Assembly (NCBI GenBank): GCA_036250195.1
Contig: JAVHZZ010000003.1
Location: 333,957,875 to 334,021,874, forward strand
Source: Mixophyes australis
Taxonomy: Eukaryota > Chordata > Amphibia > Anura > Limnodynastidae
Length of the DNA: 64,000 bases
Direction: 5' to 3'
Shown here: positions 10,996 to 21,490 of the stretch, in pieces
Position numbering within the stretch: the first letter of the stretch is position 1
Layout of the letters: each line of letters starts with the position of its first letter
Notes under the pieces: model-generated
Databases searched by the model: none
The model's input: only the letters and a program-made list of their open reading frames with translations
What the model was told of the DNA's origin: nothing
Translations under genes and position numbers: made by a program

Positions 10996-11146
10996 TGGGG
11001 GTAAATGTATCACAGCTTAAATTTAAAGCAGCGCTGCCTTGTAAAGGGAAACTTTCCTCTACAAGGCAGCGCCGCTTTAAATTTAAGCTGCAAAGACACC
11101 GAACTCGCGGGAGTTGACAAAACCGGGGTATGATACATTTACCTCC
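10996..11146. mobile_element. Hairpin MITE
   Basis: The ends GGTAAATGTATCA and TGATACATTTACC are inverted and flanked by TCCTGG on both sides. The interior folds into a strong stem: CTTAAATTTAAAGC and GCTGCCTTGTA pair with TACAAGGCAGC and GCTTTAAATTTAAG. It has no coding capacity. Confidence 0.82.
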
Positions 11147-11228
11147 TGGTTGTAGTTAGTCTTTCCCATCTGTGAGATAGTAAATAGGCATCCCTGCACA
11201 TATAGGTTTGGTAACTGAAGAATAGATG

Positions 11229-11518
11229 TCGAGGCAGCATGGTGGCACAGTGGTTAGCATTGCCTGGGGTCATGAGTTTTATTCCGACCAATCAAGGGTT
11301 ACCTCCAGTTGCTCCGGTTTCCTCCCACAGCCCAAAAACATACTGGCAGGTTAATTGGCTTCTGACAAAATTGACCCTAGTCTATGAGAGTGTGTGTTAG
11401 GGAATTAAGACTGTAAGCTCCATTGAGGCAAGGAATGATGTACACTACATATCTTCTACACAGTGCTGCATTGTATGGTTGGTGCTATATAAATAAGAAA
11501 TTAAATATAATAATAATA

Positions 11519-11551
<33 letters not shown>

Positions 11552-11555
11552 TGTT
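11229..11555 (+). mobile_element. tRNA-headed SINE (V-SINE/HE1-like) with (TAA)n tail
   Basis: The head GTGGCACAGTGGTTAGCA resembles a tRNA A box, and GTCATGAGTTTTATTCC occupies the B-box position. The body includes GGTTTCCTCCCACA, GGTTAATTGGCT and GACTGTAAGCTCC, as in the better copy at 54.74 kb. The tail is GTGCTATATAAATAA followed by a TAA microsatellite. It would be transcribed by RNA polymerase III and mobilised by a LINE. Confidence 0.85.
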
Positions 11556-11915
11556 ATGCAGATGCAGCTGATAAATGATGCACACTTACCACTGATGAAA
11601 CAGATGGCTGCCAGATCATTTTATAAGCTATAGATTTATTAATTTGCAGTCTCTTATCTTTCGCTTTTCTAGCACAAATTGGTGCACTTTGTTGAACTAA
11701 GTTATTATGCATTAGGATCACTTCACATCTCAATGCATGTGGCCTCATCACAACACATGGAAGTAAAGTAGCAAACACATTGTCACATCACAGGTTGTAA
11801 CTCATGAATGGACTTAAGAACTCATACTCTCTCATTGTGGGATTGTAACTCTATTTCTCTCTGCTTCTTCTACACTGCAGCTTCTACAATAGTGTGCAAG
11901 AAAATCCAGCTTCAC

Positions 11916-12278
11916 CAGGGCCAGATTAAGGGAATGGAGGTCCCTGGGCTAAGGGGGCCTCCATTCCCCCGTGAGGGCCCCGGTGATCCGAGCCGCACCC
12001 AAGGCACTTACCTCTTTCTCCTGGCATTGCAGTCCTTCCCTGGCGCGCTGTTCGCTCTTTACTGAGGAGATCTCATGAGAGTGAGACTCATGAGATCTCC
12101 TCAGCAAGGAGACTACAGCGCGCCGGGGAAGGACCGCAGTGAAAGTGCTCAGCAGAATTGAACCCGCCGGGGGCACCCCCGACCGATCAATACTGCTGCT
12201 GAGCACTTTTAAGGGCCCCCTGGATGCCCGAGGCCCCTGGGCTGTAGCCCAGTTAGCCCTAGGGTTAATCTAGCCCTG
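11916..12278. mobile_element. Non-autonomous hAT with palindromic core, 363 bp
   Basis: Ends CAGGGCCAGATTAA and TTAATCTAGCCCTG are flanked by perfect 8-bp duplications AGCTTCAC (11908-11915, 12279-12286). The core is palindromic: CTGAGGAGATCTCATGAG (12062-12079) pairs with its exact reverse complement at 12087-12104. The pairing extends imperfectly outward through GGCGCGCTG and the CAGTCCTTCC region. It belongs to the same family as 39345-41001. Confidence 0.93.
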
Positions 12279-12599
12279 AGCTTCACATTTACCCCCAGGT
12301 ATCCTCTCACTCCATCTTATCAATCTCATCTGCCACAGTTCCTGTATGTCTATCTTAGAGCATCTCTCGAACACAGAGGCATAATGCTTCTGAACATTAC
12401 AGCATTCTATTCGGTATACCTGATCTTTGCCGAGCATGAGCTCATACCAGAATTGAGAGAATGAAAGTCATAATGATCAAGCAATCCTCTGAACCAAATG
12501 GATTACTTCTAGTACAAAAGTCCCATATTTAAACACCTGGGTCTCACGAAACGCACATCCCACTCTCCTCATTAGTATATTACATGAATACACTTTGCC

Positions 12600-13830
12600 A
12601 GTAGATAAATAGAAAGTTATATAGAATTGATATGCTGAATAGCTATTCAGCCTCCACAATTGCTATTGTGGGATATAAGGACATATCAACATGAGAATGT
12701 TCAGACATAAGGCAGAAGATAGAGAGGGCCCTAATTGTGAGAGCATACAATCTAGGGGTAGAGAGTGATGCTGACACAATAAGAGCTAGTGGGTTGCATT
12801 GGTAGCTGATGGTACCATGAGGGATTAGTGTCAGGTAAGAGTAAAGCTGAGTACACATTACAAGTTTTTCATACAATTATTGTAACGATCACACAACAAA
12901 CGACCATTTGGAAAGATATCACATTACTGTGTACGCTCCCACAAACATATTTTATCGTACCAAAGCACATTGTATCGCTTGATTTGGTTTTGTAAACTTC
13001 TTAATAATCACAAACAACGATGAAATGATATCGGACATGTGTGGAAGTGTGTATGCACTTAGGACCAGCAGTGTAGGCAGATCTCTATTTTTTAGGTAAG
13101 GGTCAATAGCTAGTATTGGATTGTGGAGGTTATGGGGAGTCAGTGTAGTGGTTTGCAGAGTCATTAAGCAGTTGTTGAGTCACAAACGAAGAAGTACTTA
13201 GCGGTGTATTCCTTAAAAGTTTTGAAGGAGGAGGCAACATAACATCGCAAGAAACTCTGTGAAGTAAAGCTGAGGGCTGAGTCAAAGATAACAGCAAGGC
13301 AGTAGGCAATAGAAATTAGGAAAAGCATTGTGTTGTCTATGGTGAGAGAGACTAGAGGAGGGTAGTGACAACAGGAAGAGGGATGATAATAAGCTCAGAT
13401 TTGGACATGTTGACATTTAGGTGGTGTTGGGACAATCAAGTGGAGATGGCAGAGAGGCAATTGGATACACAGGATAAAAAAAGGACAGAGGTGATGGGAG
13501 GATAGGTTGATTTGGGTGCTGTCTGCATAAAAGTGGTAGTGGAGCGTATTATTTCATTAATGTAAGAGAGAAAAGCAGAGGCCCAAGAACAGAGCCTTGA
13601 GTGATCACAACAGATAGAGAAGGGGAGTGGGGGGACTAAAAGTCCCCCCACGTGCTAAGAGTAGAAATTCTGAAGGCGTGTTTACAAATATCGGAGGTGA
13701 ATCAGTAGAGAGGTGTGCAGGAGAATAGGGTGGTCAGCTGTATCAAAAGCTGCAGAGGGTTCAAGGAGGATATATAGAAATAAATGACACTTTGAATTAG
13801 CTTTGAGTAGATTGTTGGTCACATTAATGA
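12600..13830 (-). pseudogene. L2/Rex1-clade LINE, degraded reverse transcriptase and 3' UTR
   Basis: On the minus strand, broken frames give SAAFDTADHPILL (RT box A, near 13.75 kb), GSVLGPLLFS and YINEIIRSTTTF (near 13.55 kb), then SAISTW and NVNMSKSELIII (near 13.4 kb). This is the order found in L2/Rex1 reverse transcriptases. The aspartates of the YADD box are not visible. Towards lower coordinates come a decayed C-terminal part and a 3' UTR with GAGAGCATACAATCTAGGGG. Several stops and frameshifts make it inactive. Confidence 0.78.
12846..13065. mobile_element. MITE inserted in the L2 copy
   Basis: The ends AAGCTGAGTACACA and TGTGTATGCACTT are roughly inverted. The interior has short CGAT/ATCG-bearing motifs (CGATCACAC, ATCGTACC, GATATCGGACA). 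It interrupts the antisense L2 sequence. Target duplication is not resolved. Confidence 0.55.
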
Positions 13831-14270
13831 GGAAAATGATAAATATATGCAAATAATAATGTATGAAATCAGGGAAAGTACCAAATCATTGTTCAGAAGC
13901 ATGGTGATAAATAATTCAAGGTCAGGACAGGCAACTAATATACAAAATCAGGAAAGGTCAATACACCAGGAAGTCTATAGAGAGCGTAGCACCAAGGCAT
14001 CAAAAATTAGACTATCATGGAGACTGAACAGTATACGCCCTGTTCCTTATATAGGATATTTTTGTCTGTAAATTTCTTAGAAGCACCATGAGCATCACCT
14101 TCAGCCAAATGTGCAGGGTCACCAGCCTCTAAACCTGGGACATAGAAAATGAACAGGTGCACATGTATCAGTGAATATGAAAATACACAATAAAATGTTG
14201 GCCCAAATTGAACTAACATATGTGATATCCAAAATCAATTGCATCATTATCTGGCATGTTAGTAACTGTG

Positions 14271-14500
14271 CTATACAGAAAAAACAAAAGTTGGTGTTTA
14301 AAAAAGATGCACTGCAACTCTCCTGAGTAGTAGGGAATGTATAGTACTATACCATAATCAAAATGATAAGACTTAACTTTTATTATGACATACTAAAATA
14401 AAGTCAATTAGCGAAATATAAAGTGACTATAGTGCATAAAGTGAAAGGGAAATATTAGAATCCTTGACATTGAAATTAAACGTCAGATTATCCAAATCTT
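14271..14500. repeat. Penelope flanking direct repeat, copy 1
   Basis: These 230 bases recur at 16007-16240 at roughly 95% identity by eye, in the same orientation. Both begin CTATACAGAAAAAACAAAAG and end TTATCCAAATCTT. Penelope elements are commonly flanked by such long direct repeats (pseudo-LTRs). The block includes TTAGCGAAATATAAAGTG; its complement, TATATTTCGCTAA, recurs near 58.93 kb. Confidence 0.85.
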
Positions 14501-15755
14501 AAAAAATAATTTTAACAAAACCGAAACCTGAGGACATACTGTAGAATTGGGACAAAAAGTAGATTTTTCTTTAGCAACATTTGTTTATCAAGATTCTGCT
14601 CTGGCATAGAGTTATATCCAGATTCCTGTTGTTGTTCTTCTAGTATATAGATTAGTAGTAAATCCTGAGATTCAAATAGGTTGAGTTTCCTCAAACTCGG
14701 TTATAGCGAGAGGGTTTATATCAGTCTCAACATTTCTTAATGGGATGTCATTCAGTCTTTGTTTAAAGAATTTATGTAATAATAATTATTTCCTCCCAAA
14801 AAGGTATAAATCTTTCTAAATTTCAAATCGATTGATATCCATTGTTGGAGAAAAAAAATAATCCTCTTGATAAAATATTGATCTGAGTTTGGGTTAAATT
14901 TTTATTTGACAAATTAATAATTCGAAGACAATCACTTTGTTTTTCTAATATTTTTGTCTACTGCGTTGTTTCTGTGGATTGTTTTCCCATTCTCTGAGTT
15001 CTCGTTTTCTTAGATTTCTGACTCCCCCTTCTAGTTTTGTGCCATCTAGATCTAGTTCTTTCGATCTTGCATTTCTCTCTAAAAAATCTCTTAGGGAGGA
15101 AGAAATATATATAGATCTTACTGGGCTCGTTAATACTTCCCCGTCTGAAGTCTCAGTTTCAGATGTAGTGTGTCCTTCATTAGAATATTTATAATCCATT
15201 CTACCTTTTGGTTTACTCCATTTGAATATATTGTTTTGTTCGAAATCATTTTTATCTCTCAAAAATTTCCTTCTTTTCTTATCCTTAACCATTTGTTCAA
15301 TTTCTTGAAGTTCTTTTTTATATTTTTCATATGTTTTCTGAAATTTCTCTAGATTTTCAAATTCATTCAATTTTTCACCTTGTGATCTCTATTGTATACT
15401 GTTCCAATTTAGCTTGATCATGTTTAATTAGGACTTTTATGAGTTCATTAGAACATCTCAGAAGGATGCTTTTCCATTCCTCCTTTAATGTTAAATTGGC
15501 CAGTTCGAATGCAGGGTATATTTGGGGTCTCAAGCCTCTAGGTACAAGGTTATGTCTAATATAATTTTCTGAAGTCAATTTGTTCCAAAAGGTTTTGGCT
15601 TCTTTAATTAGTGTATATTTTAAATCTAACAGATCTTCTGTCCAGTGTTGAGTCATAGTATGTGAAGATTGTGCTTCACTAAAAAAGTCATTAGTTCTTT
15701 CACCCCGATTTTCCTGTCTAGCGCTCAGATCTTGTCTGATGTTAAAGGTTGTCAT
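14501..15755 (-). pseudogene. Penelope (Neptune-type) ORF, N-terminal part
   Basis: A 126-codon frame (15375-15755) and a 141-codon frame (14945-15370) run in series on the minus strand, joined by a stop or frameshift near 15372. The first begins MTTFNIRQDLSARQ and contains VPRGLRPQIYP and EEWKSILLRCSNELIKVLI, the conserved N-terminal region of frog Penelope proteins. The second is coiled-coil-like (FQKTYEKYKKELQEIEQMV) and then basic. Decayed sequence follows down to 14512. The reverse-transcriptase and endonuclease parts are absent here. Confidence 0.75.
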
Positions 15756-16006
15756 ATTGGTATTAATAATTATTTCCTTAATTAATGGTATTTTAAAATA
15801 GTTTATTTCTTCCTACGATTTCTCTAATAATCTTGCTGATTGGAAAGAAACCGAAGATTATTCGGAATAATATCATGAACAAACTCAAAGAAAGCCAATC
15901 ACACAGGTTACTGGCAGTCTCCCTCTTTTTTTATTTATAATTCTCTTCCAATCTCCTCTTAATAGAGATATAAGGGGTGCTATCTAGTAACAACAAAATA
16001 TAGAGA

Positions 16007-16240
16007 CTATACAGAAAAAAACAAAAGTTGGTGTTTAAAAAAGATGCACTGCAACTCTCCTGAGTCGTAGGGAATGTATAGTACTATACCATACTCAAAA
16101 TAATAACTTAACTTAACTTTTATTATGACATAGTAAAATAAAGTCAATAAGCGAAATATAAAGTGACTATAGTACAGAAAGTGAAAGGGAAATATTAGAA
16201 TTCTTGACATTGGAATTAAACGTCAGATTATCCAAATCTT
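16007..16240. repeat. Penelope flanking direct repeat, copy 2
   Basis: This is a direct repeat of 14271-14500, with small differences such as GAGTCGTAGG for GAGTAGTAGG. It abuts an inverted fragment of the Penelope ORF at 16241. Confidence 0.85.
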
Positions 16241-16360
16241 CAGGAAAATCAGGGTGAAAGAACGAATGACTTTTTTAGTGAAGAACAATCTTCACATACT
16301 ATGACTCAACATTGGACAGGAGATCTGTTAGATTTAAAATATATACTAATTAAAGAAGCC
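16241..16360 (+). pseudogene. Inverted fragment of the Penelope ORF
   Basis: Starting CAGGAAAATC, this is the reverse complement of about 15595-15725. On the plus strand it encodes the same peptide (QHWTGDLLDLKY) that the minus-strand ORF encodes as QHWTEDLLDLKY. It breaks off after AAAGAAGCC. Inverted partial copies joined to the flanking repeat are characteristic of Penelope insertions. Confidence 0.85.
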
Positions 16361-16483
16361 AGCTAGTAGATTGCACTATTAAACACTTCCCGGACAGGTA
16401 CAATAGGAAAAAAACTTTAGTTCTACTATGCTGACAACTAAAATAATCTCTGTCTTCAGTACTGAGTCTACTCTCAAAAGGTC

Positions 16484-16535
16484 AGCTGTTGATGCGTTTC
16501 ATCCAAATGCTCTGACTTTTTCAGTGTTCCATTAG
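16484..16535 (-). ncRNA. Degenerate hammerhead-ribozyme-like motif
   Basis: On the minus strand a CTGAAAA box (hammerhead consensus CUGANGA, two mismatches) is followed by a short variable region and GATGAAACGCATC, close to the GAAACGCGTC that Penelope hammerheads carry. It lies 5' of the minus-strand Penelope ORF, where such ribozymes occur. The core is mutated, so activity is doubtful. Confidence 0.35.
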
Positions 16536-17435
16536 TAACCACCAATTACAGAACAGTGATAGTACTGTTTAGCAGTTGTTTAGCTTGTCATAGGAGTGTG
16601 GCGTGAGTCTGAGCATTTGTGTCAGTGTGATTAGGTGTGCAAGTGAATCCATAGACACTTGAATTTACTATATTGTTGTTGTTTGTCTTTTGTGAATCCA
16701 TATCACTATTGTTAATGTGCATAGTCCTTGTGAATTTGCTGTACTGTAATTGTACCATTAATGCTGGCAACCACCATTTCATTTATTTCCTGCCACTACC
16801 CAAATTTCTCTCTTTAATAAATGTACCAAGGTGGTTTTTAAGAAATTGTGTTTGCTGAGCTGCCCCTGTGGTGACTTGTGTAGGATACAAGGGGTCTCCC
16901 AAGTCATCTCCTGGTTAAAAAAAAGTCACTATCCATTTTCCCCACAAGCCACAGATGAAGGTGGAGGCACTATTGTCAGAAGTAAGTGAGAAGATGTCCA
17001 CTCACACAATAAATGTTACGCAACACCCCTTTGAGTGCCAAAGTAAGGGGGTGTTGCACCTTATTTTTCCAGAAATAATTTTTGGTGAAGATTATGAACT
17101 CTGCCCTTGTAATGTGTCACATAAAATATACGTTTACTAGAAAACATTGTCTAAACATTTCGGTTTGTGAGTTATAACCTATGCCTTCCCTATTCCATTT
17201 TTCTTCTGTACACCTATCCTTGCTTCTCCTCTTCTTTAATAAAAACATATTTTATAAAAAAAACGATTTGCTGTGTCTGCAAAACCATTCATTATTTAAA
17301 GACTGCTATGATTTTGGTTATTTCCAAAGGGACAATAAGGGCTTTGTCTAACCAAATGCATCATAAATTCAGCAGGAATGTCATACATATATGTAATAAC
17401 TTTATATTTTCTTGTCTATAAACACAGGGGTGTGA

Positions 17436-17620
17436 TACATATGCTCGACAGTTACATGATCGACATTTATATGGTCGACACCATAGACATTATTGTTAGG
17501 TCGCCAATTCACATGGTCTATTGTACTGTTAGGTTGATAATTTGATTGTAGACTGTATTATAAGGTTGACAATTTGAATGTAGGCACTAATATTAGGTTG
17601 ACAATTCAAATGTAGACCGT
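17436..17620. repeat. Short diverged tandem repeat with TCGAC/GGTTGAC motifs
   Basis: Units of about 20-45 bases recur: CTCGACAGTT, GATCGACATT, GGTCGACACC, GGTCGCCAATT, GGTTGATAATTT, GGTTGACAATTT and GGTTGACAATTC, with ATGTAGAC/TTGTAGAC spacers. CpG decay explains much of the divergence. It is noncoding. Confidence 0.6.
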
Positions 17621-17919
17621 ATTATATTGTTTAATGAATTGGCTTCAATAATCCATAAACATAACATAATTCCTCTGTTGTTTTTGTTCACGTGTCAAAA
17701 AGGGCCCTTTGTCCTAATTTATTTTGGACCTGTAGGAGCAGCAGCACAGATCCAGGCTCAGGCTGAGAGTACGCATCTATAGGCCACATTTAGGCTTTTA
17801 GACCCAGGAGTCTATGCATTAAGCTCATTTGGCACTTAAAAGATGCAAAACTGCTGTTTTCTGCAGCTTTTACATTTAGTTGCTAAGCATTGCATGCCTA
17901 TCTGAGGAGATTTTACATC

Positions 17920-18345
17920 AGGAGCTGCCAGATATTGGGGTTTGCACCTTTGCTACCCTCCAAAAAAAATTGAACCTATATCTATACCCATATTCTGGCT
18001 ATATAAAAATATTCTAACTGAAGTGAGAAGGACCTTAATGTCCTGCAAGGTCCTGTGCTGTGCTCCCCAAGATCCTAAACACACCATCTCTGTTATTTAT
18101 AAAATGATAATTGAAAATCTTTATAACTCCCTGGATATGCCAAACTATGGGATCAAGGTATAGATAGGTCAGACACTAACCACAGCTGGCCCAAGATCTT
18201 CCATTTTACCCAGACAAGTTCCTCAAGCACATCAGTCCTGGATATACAGTTCAAGATCATCTCTAGGTTGTATAAGCAACTTCTCTACCAATTTCTACAT
18301 TCTCCTACCCTGATATGGTAGTACCTTATTTTCATCAAAACCTAA
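17920..18345 (+). pseudogene. L1-type LINE ORF2 C-terminal fragment
   Basis: Fragments such as TLQKKLNLY, LYNSLDMPNYGIK, WPKIFHFTQTSSSS and IISRLYK read in an order that fits the region after the reverse transcriptase of L1-type ORF2. Stops occur between pieces. The element is truncated on both sides and meets the L2 copy at about 18345. Confidence 0.5.
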
Positions 18346-19550
18346 CAACAGCCCTTGATCAAGTGGCTCTAGCGAATCTTCATACTCAGCATCAACTTCA
18401 ATGTCAGCCGTGACACACGAAAGTAACACAAAATCTTCAAATCCTTTCTTGTAAAGCAGAGTGCCACTGGTATAAATCTTGTACCTCTAATGATTTCCTC
18501 ACATATAATGCTATCTACCACTCCTATCGAAATGCTAAACAGACATACTTCCAATCTCTCACCTGTGCTCAGGCTTCTAACCCCAAACCCTTTGAACACA
18601 TTTAAATCTCTTCTCAACCCTCCTACCCCAAACCCTCCAACTACTATCAATGCCCATGATCTTGCTTCCTACTTCAAGGACATTATTGATAAGATCTGAC
18701 TAGAAATGGTATCATATTCCTCGACAAGCATTCAGCTCAATTCCTTCCCAGTACCTGACACCCGCTCTTCATTTGATCCTACAAATGAAGATGAAGTATC
18801 TATTCTCTTTTGATTATACCACTCTACCTCCTGTCCTCTTGATCCTATTCCCTCACAAAGTGGTAGATCCCTGTCTCCTGTGCTCATTCCACCTCTAACG
18901 AAAATCTGTAATCTCTCTTTCACTACTGGTAACTGTCCATCATTATTCAAGCATGCAGCAATTACTCCTAGATTTAAAAACTAAAATTCTGACCAAAACT
19001 CTCTCTTAAATTACTGTCCCATCTATCAGCTCCCATGCCCCTCCAAGCTTCTAGAGTGAATTGCCTACACTCGCCTCACATGCTTTCTTTTCACAAACAA
19101 CTTATTAGAGCCTCTTTAGTCAGGCTTTTGTTCTCAACACGCCACAGAAACTTCACTGACTAAGTTTTTCTATGATTTGATGAGCGCTAACACTAAAGGC
19201 CATTACTCTTTTCTATTTCTCCTGGATCTCTCTGCTATACTGTTGACCACTCTATTTTCATACAAACACTACAATCTCTAAGTCTTCAAAACACTGTCCT
19301 TCCCTGGTTCTCAACCTACGTATCTAATTGCTCTTTCAGTGTTAATTTCTCTGATCCAACTTTGCTCTGCTTCTATTATCAGTTGGAGTACCATAAGGCT
19401 CAGTACTAGCTTTTCTGCTGTTCTCTATCTATACCACTTATCTTGGAAAACTAATAAGCTACTTTAGATTTCAGTGTCATCTTTATGTGGATGATACATA
19501 CATTTATCTATCCTCTTCTTATCTCTCACCATCTGTGTTGTCCCACGTTA
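18346..19550 (+). pseudogene. L2/Rex1-clade LINE, reverse transcriptase 5' part
   Basis: Plus-strand fragments include SYRNAKQTYFQSL and SNPKPF (endonuclease-RT linker), ASYFKDIIDKI, KHAAITPRFKN, NYCPIYQLPCPSKLLE, SGFCSQHATETSLTKFF, LFLLDLSA (box A region) and [10 protein letters not shown] (the YxDD catalytic box, at about 19480-19510). The order matches L2/Rex1 reverse transcriptases. Many stops make it dead. It is interrupted at 19550 by another LINE and resumes at 20264. Confidence 0.85.
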
Positions 19551-20263
19551 TCATCATCATCATCAACTTTTATTTATATAGCGCCAGAAAATTCCGTAGC
19601 GCTTTACAATTGGGAACAAACACTAATAAGACAATACTGGGTAATACATACAGTCAGAGAGGTAAGAGAACCCTGCTCGCAAGCTTACAATCTATAGGAC
19701 AATGGGAGTTAGAAACACAAGGGCATGTGCTACATCATATTACACAATGAACCAGCTAGAACGCAAAGGTAAAAGTATTGAGTGGGCTGTGTGTGTTGCA
19801 ATGTTGGTCAGAGGGTTGTTGTCTTGTGTTAGCAGTGTAGAGGATGGTAATAGGGTAATCTATGGACATTAAGATGGTGGTTGAGGAATATCATAACCTT
19901 GTCTGAAGAGGTGGGTTTTCAGTGAACGCTTGAAGATTGGAAGACTAGAGGAAAGTCTTATTGTGCGTGGGAGGGAATTCCACAACGTGGGTGCAGCCCG
20001 GAAAAAATCCTGTAACCGAGAATGGGAGGATGTGATGAGAGTGGTGGAGAGACGTAGATCTTGTGCAGAAAGGAGGTATCCAGTAGGGAGATATTTTGAG
20101 ATAAGTGAGGAGATGTATATCGGTGCAATTTTGTTGATGGCCTTGTATGTTAGTAGAAGAATTTTATATTGGATTCGTTGATATACTGGCAGCCAATGTA
20201 GAGACTGACAGAGTGGCTCAGCAGAGGAATAACGGTTAGTAAGGAAAATCAATCTAGATGTTA
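19551..20263 (-). mobile_element. Younger L2-like LINE 3' end inserted in opposite orientation
   Basis: The minus strand encodes an open C-terminal RT segment: LHWLPVYQRIQYKILLLTYKAI, APIYISSLI, FFRAAPTLWNSLPRTIRL and FKRSLKTHLFRQGYD, a hallmark of L2/Rex1 proteins. A 3' UTR follows, with GGCGCTATATAAATAAAAG and a GATGAT tail. It is 5' truncated. Flanks ACGTTA (19545-19550) and ATGTTA (ending 20263) look like a target duplication differing by one CpG-type change. The 212-codon minus frame covering it is chimeric: its first third is antisense of the host LINE. Confidence 0.9.
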
Positions 20264-20860
20264 CGGACTGTCTTTCTTCCATTTCATCTTGGATATCCTC
20301 TCGCCAACTCAAACTCAATCTTTCAAAAACTGAATTAATAATATTCCCACCCAAAAACAGAAGCTTCCTGCCTGACATTTCCATTTCTGTTGACAACATG
20401 ACCATAAATCCCACCCTACAAGCTTGCTGCCTAGGTGTGATCGTTGACTCAGAACTTTCCTTTGTTCCCATTATCAACTCTATATGCAAATTCGACACGT
20501 TCTGCACAAGATCTGTGTCTCATCCACTCTCATGCTTGCATTCCCGGTTACAGGACTGTTTTTCGGTCTGCACCCATTTTGTGCAATTCCCTCCCTCACA
20601 CAATAAGACTTTCCTCTGGTCTTCAAACCTTCACCCTTCTCTGAAAACCAACCTCTTCAGGCAAGCTTATAATATTCCTCAAAAACCCTCTCTCTAAGTT
20701 ACCCTATTACCAATCTCTGCATAGTTAACACAAAACAACAACCATGTGACCAACATTGCTGTGTTACTGATCATATAGCCTACTAAGTACTTTTTACCTT
20801 TGCACTCTGGCTGGTCCAATAAATACAGAATTACTTTATGTGACTTTCATCACTCAATAC
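20264..20860 (+). pseudogene. L2/Rex1-clade LINE, RT 3' part and UTR
   Basis: This continues the plus-strand element from 19550. It reads CLSSISSWISS, LKLNLSKTELIIFPP, PDISISVDNM, LGVIVDSELSF and then a diverged LCNSLPHTIRLSSGLQTF C-terminus. All are standard L2/Rex1 motifs. Joining across the inserted copy restores continuous homology. A decayed 3' UTR follows, and the element ends near the start of Penelope sequence. Confidence 0.85.
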
Positions 20861-21490
20861 AATAGTAACATAAAGGAACTGGAGAATATAATTAAAAGAC
20901 ATTGACACATTCTGCAAATGGATGAAGATTGCATAAAAGTATTATTGAAAAATCCTAAGATAATATATAGGAAGGAACAAAACTTGAAGAATATACTAAC
21001 CAAAAGTTAAATTCCGCTATCTCCAACACAAAAAAAAGATCATGAAGAAAAAAGGCTTCTATAAGTGTCTGGATTGCAAAGCGTGTAAAACTATTGGTGG
21101 GAGAGACACAAAACACAAAACTAATTATCTCATTTAAATCCAATTCAAACGGAAAAAACTTTTCAATCAAGCAGAACATGTCATGCAACTCGGAAGGTGT
21201 AATATATGGTTTAGAATGTTCATGCGGCCTACAATATGTAGGGATGAGGCTATCTGAAGAACATAGTTATAACATCAAAAAAGGCCTCAAAACACATAAC
21301 ATTTAAAGCACATAATAGTGACCAAAGTAAATTGAAATTTGGGGGCATAGAACAGGTCCAAAAATTCTGAAGGGAGGGAAATTTTGTAGAAACAGAGGCA
21401 AAATGGATCTTTAATATGAAGACAATGACTCCTGCTGGCCTGAATGTAGAATTTGATCTAGGTCCCTTTTTAAAAAATATAATATAATCG
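20861..21490 (+). pseudogene. Penelope C-terminal region with GIY-YIG endonuclease
   Basis: Plus-strand pieces read HILQMDEDCIKVLL, NPKIIYRKEQNLKNIL, YKCLDCKACKTIGG, then MSCNSEGVIYGLECSCGLQYVGM, and finally FNMKTMTPAGLNVEFDL. This is the Penelope order from the end of the RT through the GIY-YIG nuclease: VIY and YVG are the GIY and YIG elements, and CLDCKAC is the typical cysteine motif before it. The nuclease nicks target DNA for insertion. Frameshifts and a stop after KTHNI inactivate it. The N-terminal half is missing. Confidence 0.88.

Noticed and set aside
11229..11300. Functional tRNA gene
   Set aside because: The tRNA-like boxes are the head of a SINE; no cloverleaf or anticodon arm can be formed.
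19869..20507. 212-codon minus frame as a novel gene
   Set aside because: It is chimeric: antisense of one LINE fused to the C-terminus of another.
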